DNA from: Antedon mediterranea
Taxonomy: Eukaryota; Echinodermata; Crinoidea; Comatulida; Antedonidae
Assembly: GCF_964355755.1 (NCBI RefSeq)
Contig: NC_092670.1
Location: 36,319,795-36,383,794 of the forward strand
Reading direction: 5' to 3'
DNA: 64,000 nt
The notes beneath the pieces are model-generated. The model did no database searches and was not told where the DNA came from. It saw nothing but the letters and a program-made list of their open reading frames with translations. Shown here piece by piece: positions 26,301 through 36,788 of this stretch (position 1 is the stretch's first letter; the number at the start of each line of letters is the position of its first letter). The translations under genes were made by a program, and so were the position numbers.

Positions 26301-29300
26301 TGCAAACTTGTTTTCAGGACTGTTGGGCCTAGGCTATGGTATAATCTCTCTTTACATATCAGAGACTCAATATCTTTGGACAGTTTTTTTAAGTCACTTC
26401 TGAAACTCCATTTTTTTTTGACAGCGCTAAGAGCCATGATGGTTGGAATGGGGCTTTAAAAATGGAATGATTGATTGATTGAAATACAGTACTGTAAAAC
26501 CCCTTCGGAACCCAACATAAGTGACCCCTAAATAGAGGTGCCTCCTGAATATAGGTTGGCCGTACACATATATTTCCTCTTTGTTCGTTTCATGAGAAGA
26601 TGTTCTCTTAATAGAGGCGTCCCCTGAATAGTAATTTTGTTTCATTTCATTTCATTTTCATTTTGCACTTTTAAAGAACCTAGATGAGTAGGGGGTTACC
26701 CCGGTGTTCTAGCACATCACAGCCACTGATCATAACTGGGCCCTCTAGGAGAACAGTCTTTGGCTGAAGAGGTTACCCAGTATAAAGAAATAATACAATA
26801 GAAAATATAATCTACTAATTGATTACCTTTTGGAATTCTAATAGGGATCTGTTTTGACTGGCTGTGGCGATTGCTTTCATTGCTTCTACATTTGATCCAG
26901 CATACCGCAGTGCTAGCTTACCACTTACTATTGACTGGACATCTTCTGGCCTACATCAGAATAAAAAGGAATAATTACTGAACCAGTTTATTTGGTTTTA
27001 GGCTGTATTTCCGCAGCCAAAAATTAACTGATAAAGTTCCTGTGGAATCGAATTTAACTGATTCCGCTTAAGAACAATTAACTGATAATTAGCTCATTCA
27101 AATCAGATAATTATTAATGATGTTTAACCTTTGACCTGAAGGACAAATCGTTTGCATTGTGCTTGGGTACTTGGTTGGTCAGTAATGTCTGCACATGCGC
27201 ACTTTATTTTTTAAATTATTATCTGATTGGTTAAAACAATTCAAGAAAACAATAAACAAAGTCTTCGAAAGACAATGACAACAGTGTTAAATATACATTA
27301 AAAAAAATCTTTGGGTTTGGTTAAGTACATCTTTTGATGACAGTATTTTAAACTTTTGCTTTACCTCGACATCAGCGTATAATAATGTTCATTATTCTAA
27401 AACAAACTGACTTACGAGTTCAACATAATCTTGGATAACAACATGTATTTGAGGGCGTCCATTGCTTTTGGGCTGTCGATGGAGTCATAGCCCTCAAAGG
27501 CTTCATAAAAATATGAGTATGCCGTTTTGAAATCTCTTTCATCGGCAGCATGAAGAACACCTTACAGAGAATAAAAAAAGAGATATAGTTTATTACCTCC
27601 GTTAAGGAGGTTATGTAGTTGATCGCGTGTTTGTTTGTTAGCAGGATTACTAAAAAAGTTATTACTAGATCTTTACCAAATTGAAACCACAGATATCTGT
27701 TCAATGACCACTCCTTTAAATTTTAGAAGCAATCCGGACAAGGATCCCAAATTTAGACCACTTTTTATTATTATTTTTAGACTTAGTGTTAGTGTTAAAG
27801 GATAGGAGACAATTTTCAAAAGCCGACGATCTGGTACTGAGCAGTCTTAACATAACAAGTAAACTTTTAAAAACATAATTTGATTTAATGTACAGGTTTT
27901 TTATACAAGTACAAACCCATTTTTTTTTAATTCACCCACTAAATTTCTGTCAATTTGTCCATTATACCATAGGGAACAGACCGCACGCACCCCTCTGACT
28001 TTTTTTCTTACAATTTTCAAAGTTAATAATTGTTCAATTGAAACTATTAGGGAGGTTTCGCAACCTTACGAATACGATAATGAAAACGGATACGTCATAA
28101 ATTTGTGAAACTTTTGAGCTGATCCCCATTTCATATTCGTAAAGCGTATTCGTGTTGACGAATATGACGAATATCACCAGTCATATTCGTAACTACAAAA
28201 CGAGTATAGTTTTTGATCTATTTTGCATTTGAATTTAGGAATGATTCATGATTATAATATAATTATAGATGTATTGAAAGTAATTTACTAAAGTAATTTA
28301 CTAAAATGCCAGGTCAATTTAGATAAATAGCAGTTTTTAAAGTCCTCACTCGCTTTGATGTTACGCTAGGCCTAGGCAGCCAAGCACCAAGCAACACGTA
28401 CCTGCGCTTCACTCAAATTTACCGCAGTCATATTTTGGACGCGCCTCAATATTTCGTTGCCATGCGAAACAGATTTTTTTATGGCTTACGAAAACGAATA
28501 CGTGTGCGTGACGTATCCGTTTTCGTTATCGTATTCGTAAGATTGCGAAACCTCTCTAATGTTAGTTGATACAATTACCAATAATGTTATTCTGTATGCA
28601 CTCCTGGAGTATAGGTTTCATAAAAAAAATGGGTATGAACAGTCTATATAGTCATGGAGTTCAATAGGATAACTAGAAATCAGCCTTAATACCTGATTGT
28701 AGATCTAGTGCTGCCTGCAGCTTGGGTGGACTGTAAATTGAATTTGCAGTAGTTCTGGCTGATGTCAAAGCCGCTCTAAAACGACAATAAAATGCCACAT
28801 AAAATAAAGATACACATACAATTTAAATATAATATATTGATTTATATGTTATAACAGTTTGCAGTACACAAGGTATAGTTCTGAAAAGAATTGCTGGTTT
28901 TTCAATGTTTCGATCAATATACTTTGATCGTCCTCATGAGTGAGAAAGAGAATAACAACTTAGAATGAAAATTTCTTATTGTTAGTGGATAATATCAGGG
29001 GAGGAGAAAAGACTTGTTAAACGTGGAAACTAGATAATGTTAATAGTCTGTCTAAAATGGATATAAAAAAGTAGTTATATCTTCATTTTAGCTCTCAAAA
29101 GGGAGAAACGCTATCACTGGATCTGCCCCTGAACAATTTTTATTTTTAGATGGATTTGACTGACAATTGTAAAGCTCTGTCTACACTATCAAATTTTATG
29201 TGACAAAAAAGTGTGATGTGTCCAAATATGGTAGTGGTATGTCCAAAGATGGTAGTGATACGACATCATCATGTTCATATATGGGAACATCACATTTTTT

Positions 29301-32300
29301 TGTCACATAAAGTTTGATAGTTTAGACAATGCTTTATAGCAAAGTATATTGTAAATTTTACCTTGATTTTTGTAGATTACTGAGTGCGTGATAAACTTTA
29401 CTTTCAAGTAACTGAACCTCAACTAAGAGAGCTTTGTCGTCAAGTTTCTTTAGCTCTTTTAATAGCTTAGAACCTACAGATGACAAACATATTATTAGAT
29501 ATAAAAAGTTTCTTAAAGTATGTTTCACCAACATGGGTATAGTCCAATCCTATAGTTAATCTTTGTGTAAAGCTCTGTCTACACTATTAATTTTTGCTTT
29601 AATTCAACCTTATTTATAGAAGGTGGCCCTAAACAGTGTCTGCTGACAATCAAACTAGTTTGACAAAAAAGGTATGATGTGCCCAAATATGGTAGTGACA
29701 TGCTTAAATATGGTAGTATTATGACACCATCATGTCCATATATGAGCATATCCCCTTTTTTTGTCTTGAAAATAAAGTTTCATAGTGTAGACAGAGCCTT
29801 AGAGAGCCAATCTATTATACTTACCAACAGACAGGGCATCTTGGTATTGTTTGGTATCAAAATACAGGGCTATAAGCCTGGCTTCCAAAGCTTGTCTCAA
29901 AAATGTTCTTTTCTCTTGTTTTGCCCATTCAATGCATTCCATGCAAAGTGTTACCTAAATAAACGAGAAAAAAACACATATAAATAATGTTTTATTTTAA
30001 TAATTGCTAAATATTCTTTATTCTTCAACCAACAGTGCAAGGCACCAATTACAGGTTGATCATATTCATAAAATTTTATTTTAAAATAGATACTGTAACA
30101 TTTACATAATAGTATCTTTCAAAATACATTTAAAATGTGAAAGGCTACAGTTAAAAATATCTAAAAAAATATTTATAAACTAGAAAGCCACTCCGAGAGT
30201 GCATACCTCCACCAACTGTAAAATTCTCCTACCTAAGATTTCTCCGGTAAAAAAAAAAATATATATATTTGTGTGTGTCTTAATGTTTGTGATTTAGGCT
30301 AATTTCATACAAGCATGTGTATGCGAGTTTGGCGTAATGGTTATGTAACAAGCCTTTCAATTAACAAGAATAGCTTCAGTTGACTAACAATAGAACAGCA
30401 ACGCGAAAATCAAACGAGTGAATTTGAAAAGAAATAGGTTTTTTAAACTACTCACCGGTGAACTACTCGCATCAAAAAACGTGCACATTAAATCAAATTA
30501 TGTTCTAAAATTACAAATCACAAATTATAACTCTTGCCCCTTGTTAAAAAATAAATTTTTTTGGACAAGTAGTTCTCGAGAAAATGCAATTTCAGTTTAC
30601 TTGTTACTTTAAGACTGCTCGCCGGCTTTTGAAAAATTCTGTCCTATCTTTTAACACTAGCAGGTCTGAAAAAGTATACTAAAAAGTGGTCCAGAATTGG
30701 GACTGTGGTCCCAACATTTAATGGAATGGTCCTTGACCACATATCTATCTGTCTATTCATTTTGGTGAAGATCTTGTAATTACTTTTTGTGTAATCCTGC
30801 TAACAAACAAACAAACACACGCTACCGATTACATATACCTCCTTGGCGGAGGTAAAAGACATGAATTATACAAGAACGAAAGGTTGTATGACATTGTCAT
30901 ACAAACAGACAACGACTTACTTCACTGCCAGTGCTAGCCTCCATGTCCAGAAACAGGTCAACTAAAGCACGAACCAGTTTGGCCGCTTTAGCTTTGCTCA
31001 CTAGTGCTAGAAAAGGTCGAGTAAATTTAATCAAACCTCCCAGTTCTGAAATGAAACACGTACACATGTTTTATTTCGATTACAGTGTTAAATATAATAT
31101 AGTTCCTCACAAGACCCTACAGTTCAGTCTTCATAATTTGCCCCGGTGGAGTGTCTAGAATTACCGTACTTAATATCTTTTAAATTATATAATTCATTGA
31201 TTGCATTCCATGCATTAAATATACAGTAATGTAATTAATAACAATTAAAATAGCTGGCTAAAATATATATCAAAATTCAAAATAACTTTATTGTCAACAA
31301 ACACAGTATAGTTTGAAATTTGTCTTCCTCAAAGCAAAAAAAAAACCTTTTAGAATAAAGTTAAAAAGGTTATATAAAAATATACATGAAAACATACAAA
31401 TTCATATAAAAGTACAGATATAAAAATACAATAAAATACAGATATAAAAAGGTACAACAGCAAAATTCAAGAAAATATATATCACAATTCCACATATTTA
31501 AAACACACACAAAAAAAACAGTTGCTATTTGTTAAGATTTCAAAACTGATGTTAATGTAAGCCTACTACTACATGTACCTTCTGCTTGTCCAGTTTTTGA
31601 CAACAGTGAACCAAGTTGGAGTATACTCTGCTCTTTGATTCTATTTCCCTCATCATCACTTTGTTCAAAATCCTGTTTCACTATAAAACAAATATTTTGA
31701 AAAATTAGTTTTAATATTTTTTTATATTTACGGTTACTGTAGTACTCTCTACACTCTCCCTGAGTCTCTGCTGGCCATTTTCCAGTGTTAATGCACTTTC
31801 GCACCACATTTTCTCTTTCAAGCTTATCCAATTTAAGAAAATTTACCCACAGCGCGGCGGAGATGGTGAGTGACCGTGAAGTTTTATGCCCAGTTTTAGC
31901 ATTACCATCTCCATGGTTTTAGGTGCGAAACTGCAGTAGCACCACCTAGGCCTATTCTATTTTATTTTCCTTTCTTTACAAAATACAAGTTTATCATCAA
32001 TCATCAATCTTGGTGGATGATGATTGATTCAAGTAACAACCACTCTGACTGGCACCCTCGCATTACAGGAACCCTAGTTTAGCTAACCTACAAACTAGCT
32101 GGGTTTAGGCCTATCTCTATATTAGGCTAGGCCTTAGCTAGGCTACTACTACGCAGCTATGTCTACCACTACTACACTGGCTAGCCTGTCAGCATCATAT
32201 AGGATCGGAGGCCTAGCCTCTAGGCTGCCAAAACTTGCAGAGTCACACTGACACCTGCCCAAATGTTTTGCTTAAATATGTAAAAGAATAAAACACGAAC

Positions 32301-32443
32301 AATAATTCAAAGTAAACATCATTTACATAAACAATCATATTTCAATTATACAAACCTAATTTGTGAAATATGTCAATAGAAGCATGTTTATCAGTTGCCG
32401 ATAAAGCCTCTGCTTTCTCAAACTCTTCTGTGTAGTTCGCCAT
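23330..32443 (-). CDS. PSMD11: 26S proteasome non-ATPase regulatory subunit 11 (Rpn6)
   Basis: Eleven coding exons (minus): 32356-32443, 31579-31680, 30921-31045, 29825-29954, 29362-29473, 28693-28775, 27416-27560, 26827-26950, 25332-25493, 24818-24869, 23330-23472. All introns are GT-AG and the joined length is 1266 nt, or 421 residues (human 422). Rpn6 is a 19S lid scaffold subunit that bridges lid, base and core particle. Conserved stretches in order: [19 protein letters not shown] (exon 2), [19 protein letters not shown] (exon 4), [11 protein letters not shown] (exon 6), [20 protein letters not shown] (exon 7), then the PCI domain (about 220-385) with [30 protein letters not shown] and IVFDEP. 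The start [14 protein letters not shown] matches the family N-terminus. It is a complete, single-copy-looking gene. Introns carry MITEs, LINE ends and an inverted repeat pair, listed separately. Confidence 0.96.
23585..23678. mobile_element. MITE family 2, right-hand part (PSMD11 intron 10)
   Basis: Contains GTAGTGATAT, GGGCACATCACATTTTTTTG and the right end GATAGTGTAGACAGAGCTTT. The left end has been lost. Confidence 0.75.
23880..23980. mobile_element. LINE 3' end fragment
   Basis: ATTGTGTATTATCCTGTATAAATAGG followed by a (TAAA)n tail, the same family as 18995-19095. Only the terminal hundred or so bases are present, as expected for extreme 5' truncation. Confidence 0.6.
24097..24136. mobile_element. 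MITE family 2, solo right end
   Basis: TTTTTTGTCACATAAAGTTT followed by ATAGTGTAGAGAGAGCTTTA. Only the terminal arm is left, within PSMD11 intron 10. Confidence 0.6.
25577..25637. repeat. Direct repeat shared with 27309-27372
   Basis: TTTGGGTTTGGTTAAGTACA, TCTTTTGATGACAGT and TTTGCTTTACCTCGACA occur in the same order at 27309-27372. The copies lie in PSMD11 intron 8 (here) and intron 7 (the other). Confidence 0.8.
26236..26490 (+). mobile_element. Non-LTR retrotransposon 3' fragment (PSMD11 intron 8)
   Basis: On the plus strand, about 26319-26430 reads [20 protein letters not shown], then [13 protein letters not shown]. This is the GPRLWNxLP...SFKxxLKxxLF signature at the C-terminus of many LINE reverse transcriptases. 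A (TGAT)n tail ends the element near 26487. It is inserted antisense to PSMD11. Confidence 0.75.
26680..26812 (+). mobile_element. LINE 3' end fragment
   Basis: AAAGAACCTAGATGAGTAGG, a GGGTTACCCC hairpin, and TACCCAGTATAAAGAAATAA. The last words recur at about 49665-49690 before a (TAAA)n tail. This is consistent with a retrotransposon 3' terminus; no coding part is left. Confidence 0.5.
27309..27372. repeat. Direct repeat shared with 25577-25637
   Basis: Second copy of the segment described at 25577, here just downstream of exon 7 in PSMD11 intron 7. The copies differ by only a few bases. Confidence 0.8.
27594..27855 (-). repeat. CTCCNTNNCGGAGGT repeat, inverted partner of 30600-30858
   Basis: Begins TTACCTCCGTTAAGGAGG, followed by TTTGTTTGTTAGCAGGATTA, GATCTTTACCAAA and TGGTCCAAATTTGGGATCC-type text on the other strand. 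Read on the minus strand it aligns with 30600-30858 over about 250 bp. It sits in PSMD11 intron 6. Confidence 0.78.
28048..28559. mobile_element. DNA transposon with ~50-bp TIRs and TA flanks
   Basis: Inverted ends match over about 50 bp: the left begins TAGGGAGGTTTCGCAACCTT and continues ACGAATACGATAATGAAAAC; the right end is its complement with a few differences. Both ends abut TA, consistent with a Tc1/mariner-type TA duplication. The interior has further TTCGTATTCG-type inverted words and no transposase frame. Non-autonomous element of 512 bp in PSMD11 intron 6. Confidence 0.83.
29171..29335. mobile_element. MITE family 2, full copy (PSMD11 intron 5)
   Basis: AAAGCTCTGTCTACACTATC at the left and GATAGTTTAGACAATGCTTT at the right, with GTGATGTGTCCA / GGAACATCACA arms. 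Close to the consensus. Confidence 0.87.
29569..29800. mobile_element. MITE family 2 copy with internal insertion
   Basis: AAGCTCTGTCTACACTATTA begins at about 29570. About 65 bp of foreign sequence follows before the family resumes at ATCAAACTAGTTTGACAAAA (about 29648) and ends at ATAGTGTAGACAGAGCCTT. It lies directly 3' (minus sense) of PSMD11 exon 4. Confidence 0.78.
30600..30858 (+). repeat. CTCCTTGGCGGAGGT repeat, inverted partner of 27594-27855
   Basis: Ends CCTCCTTGGCGGAGGTAAAA, preceded by GTAATCCTGCTAACAAACAA, GGTGAAGATCTTGTAATTAC and GACTGCTCGCCGGCTTTTGA. About 250 bp match the copy at 27594-27855 in opposite orientation. In PSMD11 intron 3. Confidence 0.78.
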
Positions 32444-32561
32444 GTTTTTTTTGTGTGTGCATATGTCCATGTCTAGGTGGCGCTATACGATTTTTTTAGT
32501 TAAAAAGTCCCATATTTCACGGTTCACTGCACGTCACTCCACTAGTCACATCAAAACATTG

Positions 32562-32573
32562 TTTTCGCGCGAA
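32562..32573. promoter_or_regulatory. E2F-like palindrome upstream of PSMD11
   Basis: TTTTCGCGCGAA lies about 120 bp upstream of the PSMD11 start codon. It resembles an E2F site (TTTSSCGC) in both directions and is unusually GC-rich for the area. No direct evidence of function. Confidence 0.25.
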
Positions 32574-32689
32574 GAACTTAAATCGGTGCCAGATATTAAT
32601 ATCCAGTTTCACGTTCTTCTTGTCAATCAATTATACTGTTTAATTCAACTACGCAACAAGTAAGAAACAAATTGTGCATATTTTAGTGT

Positions 32690-33115
32690 AGTACACTGTC
32701 TATTGTATATATGCCTAGGCTAGGCTTTAGGTTTAGGTAGGCCTAGCCTACTACTAGCCTAGCTAGCCTACTAACTACTACTACCCACAGACAGGCTAGG
32801 CCTAGGTAGGCCTACTAGGCTAGGCCTAACATAGGCTCTATGCCTGATTGAGGTAGCTAGGCTAGGCCTAGCTAGGCTAGTAGTACTAGAACTAGTAGGG
32901 CCTAGCCTAACTAGCCACTACTAAATAAAAGGCCTACTAGTACTAGCAAGTTAAGTAGGCGCGCCTATATGCCAGGTAGGCTAGCTAGGCAAGGACTAGA
33001 GAGAGGAGGCTTATAGGCTTTTTAGTAGGTTAGGCTATATAATATAGGCCAGCTACTAGGCCCTGGCCTGGTCTAGACTAGGACTCTAAAGTCTATATAG
33101 GATCCTAGTCGACAT
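32690..33115. repeat. TAGGC/GCCTA low-complexity region
   Basis: About 420 bp made largely of shuffled CTAG, TAGGC and GCCTA words (for example GGCTAGGCCTAGCTAGGCTA), with no regular period. A similar but shorter stretch occurs in PSMD11 intron 1 (about 32085-32225), so the first exon is bracketed by this sequence type. No coding content. Confidence 0.8.
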
Positions 33116-33227
33116 TCATCAATCAAGTAAAACAGCTCGGCCAGCAGGTATTTTCACAGGATCAGAAGAGTGGTCGTAACGGTAATAATATTGTTTCCCG
33201 AGTATGATATTACATTTTTATGTTACT

Positions 33228-33480
33228 ATCATCATCAGCCGTTGTCGGTTCACTGCTGGACGAAAGCCTCAGCATGTTTCTGCCATAGTGAACGATCTCT
33301 AGCTCGCCATCTCACTCTTTGTCGTCCTCTGTTTCTGCTCCCATCCATGGTCTCCATGATGTCATTAGCGAAGTACATCTATTGTCTGTTCTCCTACTGA
33401 TACAGTATGTCCAGCCCACTTCCACTTACTTAATTTGATAGTTCTTATAATGTCTTGAACTTGTGTTTGTTTTCTCACAC
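33228..33480 (-). mobile_element. Non-LTR retrotransposon C-terminal fragment
   Basis: Minus-strand reading gives QVQDIIRTIKLSKWKWAGHT and, after frame changes, SRNRGRQRVRWRARDRSLWQ then KHAEAFVQQ and a stop. This is the WAGHxxRR...RGRPxxRW...W..xAEAFVQQW C-terminus typical of endonuclease/reverse-transcriptase LINEs. Frameshifted and dead. Confidence 0.72.
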
Positions 33481-34180
33481 ATTCATTTGTTTTTCTGTCT
33501 TTATATGTGATTCCGAGCATATGTTACTATACTGAGGTTTATTTATATTTATTAGTGGCCGGCACAATGTAAATGATTCTTTGACCAGTTTATGGCTGTG
33601 GCCACAATTTTTAAAGTTGTGCGGTTGCGACCAATTTTTTTAGGACCACATGGTTGGCAAGTGACAAAAGGCCAACTTAAACTCATTTTTACTGCAGAAT
33701 TACTTTTTTACTTTGCAGCTGCATTTTGAGTGGTGTTTTGTGAAAATTAAAGCACCATCGTAATGGTATATCGTTTTTAACACATTGACTGCCAAGGCAT
33801 TTTCCGTAATTTCTGTCCCAGTGCTAAGTCCCGTTTGAGATGATTATATTGAGTGTGAGGGCGCCATATTCAATGCATGAGGGAATAAACACAAACAAAC
33901 ATATGACATTTATTTTTAGATTATCGTTTACGTACATCATTCATAAACTGCCATGCGATAATTCCTGTTCCAATCACCACTGCCAGCGATTCTACATACA
34001 ATACAAAAGTGCTACGATTTTGACGTAGTATTACGTCTTGGCAAGTAGCGACACACAATTTTTGACGTATAAATACGCCGTGGCAGTGAACGTGTTAAAG
34101 AATTTACATCATGTTGCATTTCGATAGTAGAACTTTTAAGAGCTTTCAAAAGTACTGATAATTTTTTATGTACTGTCTGT
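33481..34180. other. Intergenic, no gene seen
   Basis: No recognisable gene. TTAACACATTGACTGCCAAG at about 33777, and the complementary-sense CCGTGGCAGTGAACGTGTTA near 34078, are the ends of an inverted repeat about 320 bp long. It may be another non-autonomous transposon. Confidence 0.4.
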
Positions 34181-34313
34181 AAAGCTCTGTCTACACGGTC
34201 AAACTTTATGTGACAAAAATGTGATGTGTCCATTGGATATGATGATGTCATAACACTACAATATTTGGGCATATCACTACCATTTTTGGGCACATCACAC
34301 ATTTTTTCTTTAA
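34181..34313. mobile_element. MITE family 2, right end missing
   Basis: AAAGCTCTGTCTACACGGTC starts the copy. The internal GTGATGTGTCCATTGGATAT and TTGGGCACATCACACA arms are present, but the sequence breaks off before the right inverted end. Confidence 0.78.
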
Positions 34314-34898
34314 AGCTCAGGTACAGGCATGAATTTTAAATATAATATCTGGTTAATTGTACATAAATCAAGTATTTGTAAAAGGAATCAAGACGAAAAA
34401 ACATGAATTTTCCTTAATATGGTCAAAATTTGGCAAAATTCTTCCATAAAAAACAGGAAGTCCTTTTCAGTAGTTAGGTAGTTTAACAATGTAATAACAT
34501 GTCTGGTGACTCCCTAGAAGGTGAAGAAAGAAGGTGGATATACGGTGGATAACTTTTGCTAGAGCATGAAAATAAAAATCTGAATTTGAATAAAAATACC
34601 AGAAATGTAAAATTCAAGTTATATTACCTATATTTAGTCGTCTGATAACATTTTTTACCACACCATTTATTTTTCATAGCTTTTAAAATGCCTCTCTATT
34701 TACAAAATTTGTGTACAAAATAATAGAGATTTTACTGTGTAATTTGAACTATCCCCCCACTGATAAGAAAGGGCTTATTTTCAACAAACTTGTGTAACAC
34801 AAATAAAATCCCAAAAATTATGAAACACAGGTGAAAGTATAGATCGATAATTATTGGAATGTATGATCAATAGAAATTTGTTGCCCGCACCTGGCCTT

Positions 34899-35038
34899 TA
34901 AGCTCTCTCTACACCATCAAACTTTATGTGACAAAATGTGATGTGCCCATATAGAGACACAATGATGTCATATCACTACCATATTTGGGCACATCATATA
35001 TTTCTGTCAAACTTGTTTAATAGTGCAGACAGAGCTTA
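34899..35038. mobile_element. MITE family 2, full copy
   Basis: TAAGCTCTCTCTACACCATC at the left and TAATAGTGCAGACAGAGCTT at the right. The LINE at 35041 follows within a few bases, so the LINE inserted at or next to this MITE. Confidence 0.85.
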
Positions 35039-36408
35039 AGAAGAAAATGAATAACTTTGCATCAATTAAGTTTTATTCGTACTCTGAATTATTCTCGTAT
35101 TATTGGGAAATCAAGTTTAGATTCTCGTCCTTTTTTAACAAGCACAATATATTATTTGAACATCAGTATGGATTTAGGAAAAACTTCTTAACGGATCTTG
35201 CTTTATTAGACATTTATGATAATATAACTAAAGCCCTAAGTAATGATAAATTCACTATTGGACTTTTCCTTGACTTGTCAAAGGCATTTGACACCATTAA
35301 CCATGATATCCTTCTATATAAACTTAGACATTATGGAGTCAGAGGCCTTCCTCTCCAACTCATTACAAGTTATCTATCTAATCGTTACCAATTTACCTCT
35401 GTCAATTCCTTTACTTCTAGTTACTCACTTATTACATGTGGAGTTCCCCAAGGCTCAATCTTAGGCCCACTTTTATTTTCTATTTTCGTTAACGACATAC
35501 CCTCCAGCTCTAGAATACTCAAATTTATTCTTTTTGCCGATGATACTAACATATTTTATTCACATTCTAATCTTAACACTTTATTTAATATCATGAACAA
35601 TGAACTTTGTAACATATCAAACTGGTTAAAATGCAACAAAATAATTCTTAACATATCCAAAACCAATTACATTATTTTTTCAAAACCTAAAGCCAAAACA
35701 AAAACAGATAAAAATATATACATTGATAAAATGCTAATTAACCATGTTCATGAAATCAAGTTCCTTGGTGTCATTATTGACTCAAATTTGACATGGAAGC
35801 AACATATTAATACAACCAGTAGCTTGATCGCTAGAAACATAGGTATAATTAACAAACTTAAACATCTACTCCCTCAACAAATCCTACTCACATTATACAA
35901 TGTCTTAGTTTTACCTTATCTTTCATATATTAATTTAAGTTGGGCCGTTACCTTAGATAAGTTCGATACATTGTGCCCATGGCTTAGTAATGAGACTACC
36001 CATATTGACTGCTTGTTCAAATTACAAAAACGTGCTTTACGTATTTGTGCAGGGCAATCTTATAGATCACATTCGAAATTACTTTTTTATAAGCTTAACG
36101 TTCTAAACATTTATGATTTGAATAAGCTTCAGATAGCTCTATTTATGTTCCGCTTATCTAAAAATATCTTGCCTTTTCATATAAGTTCTGTATTTTCAAA
36201 AACTGCTGAAGGTCATACACATAACACTAGAAGTTCGATAAATAATTTTATTCCTGATAAGTCGTTTTATAAGCCCCGTCGTCACTCTGTTTTTTATGTT
36301 GGACCTAAGCTCTGGAGAGTTATCTCACAAGAGTTAAAAAGAAAATGTACAGTCTCTAGTTTTAAATACAACTACAAAAAGCTTTTAGTCTCTGAATATA
36401 ATAAATAA
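35023..36408 (+). CDS. LINE reverse transcriptase, 5'-truncated
   Basis: Open frame of 461 codons. LINE homology is clear from about codon 38 (FFNKHNILFEHQYGFRK); the first codons overlap a MITE and are not part of the element. Reverse-transcriptase motifs: GLFLDLSKAFDTINHDIL (first catalytic Asp), GVPQGSILGPLLF, and FADDTNIF (the catalytic F/YxDD box), then the thumb and a LINE C-terminus with LQKRALRI and GPKLWRVI. The endonuclease and N-terminal RT motifs are missing. The frame is intact to the stop, suggesting recent insertion, but as a truncated copy it cannot move by itself. It looks like the CR1/L2/Jockey-like group; the exact clade is undecided. Confidence 0.88.
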   Translation: MQTELKKKMNNFASIKFYSYSELFSYYWEIKFRFSSFFNKHNILFEHQYGFRKNFLTDLALLDIYDNITKALSNDKFTIGLFLDLSKAFDTINHDILLYKLRHYGVRGLPLQLITSYLSNRYQFTSVNSFTSSYSLITCGVPQGSILGPLLFSIFVNDIPSSSRILKFILFADDTNIFYSHSNLNTLFNIMNNELCNISNWLKCNKIILNISKTNYIIFSKPKAKTKTDKNIYIDKMLINHVHEIKFLGVIIDSNLTWKQHINTTSSLIARNIGIINKLKHLLPQQILLTLYNVLVLPYLSYINLSWAVTLDKFDTLCPWLSNETTHIDCLFKLQKRALRICAGQSYRSHSKLLFYKLNVLNIYDLNKLQIALFMFRLSKNILPFHISSVFSKTAEGHTHNTRSSINNFIPDKSFYKPRRHSVFYVGPKLWRVISQELKRKCTVSSFKYNYKKLLVSEYNK

Positions 36409-36788
36409 TTTATTAGTACTTAAATACTACGTATTTATTATTATTATTAACTTATTATTACTTGTGCAAATGCTAAAGTTTAAAACACTTTATGATTCAT
36501 TTTAATAACTTATACTCTGTTTTTCTTATTTATTTACTTTTTAAATTTTTTATTTTACTTACGTATTTTTACTTCTTATTTTATATTCTTACTATGTATT
36601 AATTACTCGTTATACTTGATAATGTTTATTGTATCTTTTCTGGTGGGTAAGCCTTAAAGTTCTTTGAACTTATTTGCCCACCAGCCACACATCTTTCTTG
36701 TATATATATATATGTTTATTGTTACTTAATTATCATATTCATTTTGTGTGGAAAATCAATAAAAACAAACAAACAAACAAACAAACAA
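35041..36788 (+). mobile_element. 5'-truncated non-LTR retrotransposon
   Basis: Includes the reverse transcriptase frame, an AT-rich 3' untranslated region with a stem-loop (CTGGTGGGTAAG at 36640 pairing with CTTATTTGCCCACCAG ending at 36684), and a (CAAA)n tail at about 36762-36788. Its 5' end abuts the MITE at 34899-35038. Confidence 0.85.

Noticed and set aside
28995-29127. Possible hAT element ending CTGGATCTGCCCCTG
   Set aside because: Only the right end resembles a hAT terminus; the left CAGGGGAGGAG match is short and the flanks GATAATAT and AACAATTT do not form a duplication.
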